Shown here: positions 62,825-64,000 of the stretch, piece after piece | How the letters are laid out: each line of letters begins with the position of its first letter | Position numbering within the stretch: position 1 is the stretch's first letter | DNA from: Pseudomonas asiatica | GTDB lineage: Bacteria; Pseudomonadota; Gammaproteobacteria; Pseudomonadales; Pseudomonadaceae | NCBI RefSeq assembly: GCF_009932335.1 | Contig: NZ_BLJF01000003.1 | Span: 620,001 to 684,000, forward strand | DNA: 64,000 nucleotides | Direction of reading: 5' to 3' | Position numbers and translations under genes: made by a program | The notes under the pieces: generated by a model | What the model saw: only the letters and a program-made list of their open reading frames with translations | The model's database searches: none | What the model was told of the DNA's origin: nothing

Positions 62825-63730
62825 TCAGTTACTGGACAAACGGTCCCCACGGGCAAAGCGCCAGGTGCGGATGATCTCCAGCCGGTCAAACTCGGCCAGG
62901 TCCCCGGTAAACGGCGCAAACGGCGCCGCCAGCCGCACGATGCGCTGCGCCGCCTGGTCAAGCACCGGTTGCCCGGACGACTCCAGCACCAGTACCTCGT
63001 ACAGCGAGCCATCGCGGTTTATCGACACCATCATGCGCAGGTTGCCGTAGATCTGTTGCCGGCGCGCTTCATCGGGGTAGTTCAGGTTGCCCACCCGCTC
63101 GACCTTCTTGCGCCACTCCTCCTTGTACCAGGCACCCTTGTCGCGCATGGTCGAGGCGGCGTTGAGCCGATGGATGCGCGGGCGCTTGGCGTACATCTGC
63201 TGTTCGTTGGACAGCTCCGCCTCCAGGCTGGCGATCTGGCTGGACAACTGCGAGCTGTCGAAGTCCGGTGCCGGGGCTGCCGGCTTGGGCTGCGGTTTGC
63301 TTTCCCTGGGTTTGGGCTCGACCTTCTGCGGCTTGGGCGCCGTGGTCACTACCGCCGACTTCTGCGGGACAGGGGGCGGTACCACCTCGGGCTTCGCGGC
63401 GGGTGGCGGGGTGATCTTGTTGATCTTGCTGTCCTGGAACGGTGCCAGTTCGGTGGTCTTGGGCACCGCTTTCTTGTCCAGGGTGCCGCTGCCCTGCTGG
63501 TTGTCCTGGGCCTGGAAATCGGCCTTCTCCGGCGGTTTCTCGCTCTTGAAGGTGGCCAGGGTGATGTCCATGGTGTGGCGGATTTCTGCAGGCTTGACCA
63601 CGCTGAAGCCGACGCCGAGGATCAGCGCCAGGTGCACCAGGGCAGCCAGGAACAGGGTAAAGCCGAGCCGGTCCACCGGGCGAACACGGGGGGGCAGCAG
63701 GTCGGCGGGGATGTCAGCGGGCAGCGTCAT
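62825..63730 (-). CDS. tonB: TonB-family energy transducer
   Basis: A 301-residue inner-membrane protein with one N-terminal membrane helix (LFLAALVHLALILGVGF), a Pro/Lys-rich spacer (PKPAAPAPDFD and neighbours), a helical stretch and the TonB C-terminal domain (YPDEARRQQIYGNLRMMVSINRDG near residue 220-245). It carries proton-motive energy to outer-membrane receptors. No exbB or exbD is adjacent, so it is an additional TonB; its receptors are unknown. Confidence 0.85.
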   Translation of the reverse strand: MTLPADIPADLLPPRVRPVDRLGFTLFLAALVHLALILGVGFSVVKPAEIRHTMDITLATFKSEKPPEKADFQAQDNQQGSGTLDKKAVPKTTELAPFQDSKINKITPPPAAKPEVVPPPVPQKSAVVTTAPKPQKVEPKPRESKPQPKPAAPAPDFDSSQLSSQIASLEAELSNEQQMYAKRPRIHRLNAASTMRDKGAWYKEEWRKKVERVGNLNYPDEARRQQIYGNLRMMVSINRDGSLYEVLVLESSGQPVLDQAAQRIVRLAAPFAPFTGDLAEFDRLEIIRTWRFARGDRLSSN

Positions 63731-63821
63731 CGGGTTTCCAGCAACCGCAGGGCGGGGCAGCAGGCCAGGCTAAAAGGACCCGCATCATACCCCACTCTGG
63801 GTTGTTGCCGTGCGTCGGCGG

Positions 63822-64000
63822 TCAGCGCGCCTTCAGCTGGCGATCAATGGCATCCATCAATTGCCCGCCGATATCGGTGTTGTAGGCGGCATCGATCTCG
63901 CGGATGCAGGTGGGGCTGGTGACGTTGATTTCGGTGAGGTAGTCGCCGATCACGTCCAGGCCCACGAACGTCAGGCCCTTCTCGCGCAGGGTCGGGCCGA
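63822..64000 (-). CDS. gshB: Glutathione synthetase, C-terminal part (partial)
   Basis: The right edge cuts this gene; about 59 C-terminal residues are seen, reading [19 protein letters not shown] and SPTCIREID, and ending DRQLKAR before a TGA at 63822-63824. This matches the ATP-grasp C-terminus of glutathione synthetase, which joins gamma-glutamylcysteine to glycine. No frameshift is visible. It lies upstream of tonB on the same strand, about 90 bases apart. Confidence 0.9.
   Translation of the reverse strand, partial: GPTLREKGLTFVGLDVIGDYLTEINVTSPTCIREIDAAYNTDIGGQLMDAIDRQLKAR

Overview
The window looks like the chromosome of a Pseudomonas putida-group bacterium. The evidence is GC-rich coding DNA, a complete P. 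putida-type hut locus (HutC 248 aa, urocanase 557 aa, histidase 510 aa), a medium-chain-length polyhydroxyalkanoate (PHA) locus in the order phaC1-phaZ-phaC2-phaD facing phaI-phaF, and many paired REP palindromes of the kind common in this group. No rRNA, tRNA, CRISPR array, transposase or integrase was found.

Layout. 1-3730: an NtrC-like site at the edge, then thiI and typA. 4024-6008: an AT-richer three-gene cassette (2OG-Fe(II) oxygenase, Gly/Pro-tailed hydrophobic protein, two-membrane-segment protein) that looks acquired. 6218-13902: a PhoPQ-activated-protein homologue, a YkgJ-type Cys-cluster protein, glgP, fbp, a DUF924 protein, a small lipoprotein and a lipocalin. 14019-23974: histidine utilisation (hutF, then divergent hutCD, then hutUH-T-I-G), with HutC operators and several Crc/Hfq-type CA motifs. 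24034-29559: one very large gene for a toxin-like protein with a DUF6543-type N-terminus, two LRR modules and a C-terminal NEL-type E3 ubiquitin ligase domain, placed between hutG and pip. 29730-31135: pip-dtd. 31399-35686: opgGH (osmoregulated periplasmic glucans). 35959-38527: a polar amino acid ABC transporter. 38662-42785: two tandem chemoreceptors. 42886-45028: tatABC-rsmE. 45182-48993: ubiE-ubiJ-ubiB and hisI-hisE. 49118-55805: the PHA granule and polymerase locus. 56075-64000: a DUF971 gene, hslVU, the pyrR-pyrB-pyrC' group with algH and ruvX, a TonB-family gene and the 3' end of gshB.

How the genes fit together. The hut genes convert histidine through urocanate, imidazolone propionate, formimino-glutamate and formyl-glutamate to glutamate. 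HutC represses them, and translation is probably reduced by Hfq/Crc when better carbon sources are present. The same control probably acts on phaC1. The PHA locus makes polymer (PhaC1, PhaC2), degrades it (PhaZ), coats granules (PhaF, PhaI) and regulates itself (PhaD). Most of the rest is core housekeeping. The two stretches that stand out are the 4.0-6.0 kb cassette and the NEL-ligase gene.

Limits: all family calls come from reading the translations and motifs. No database search was run, and comparisons with other strains are from memory.
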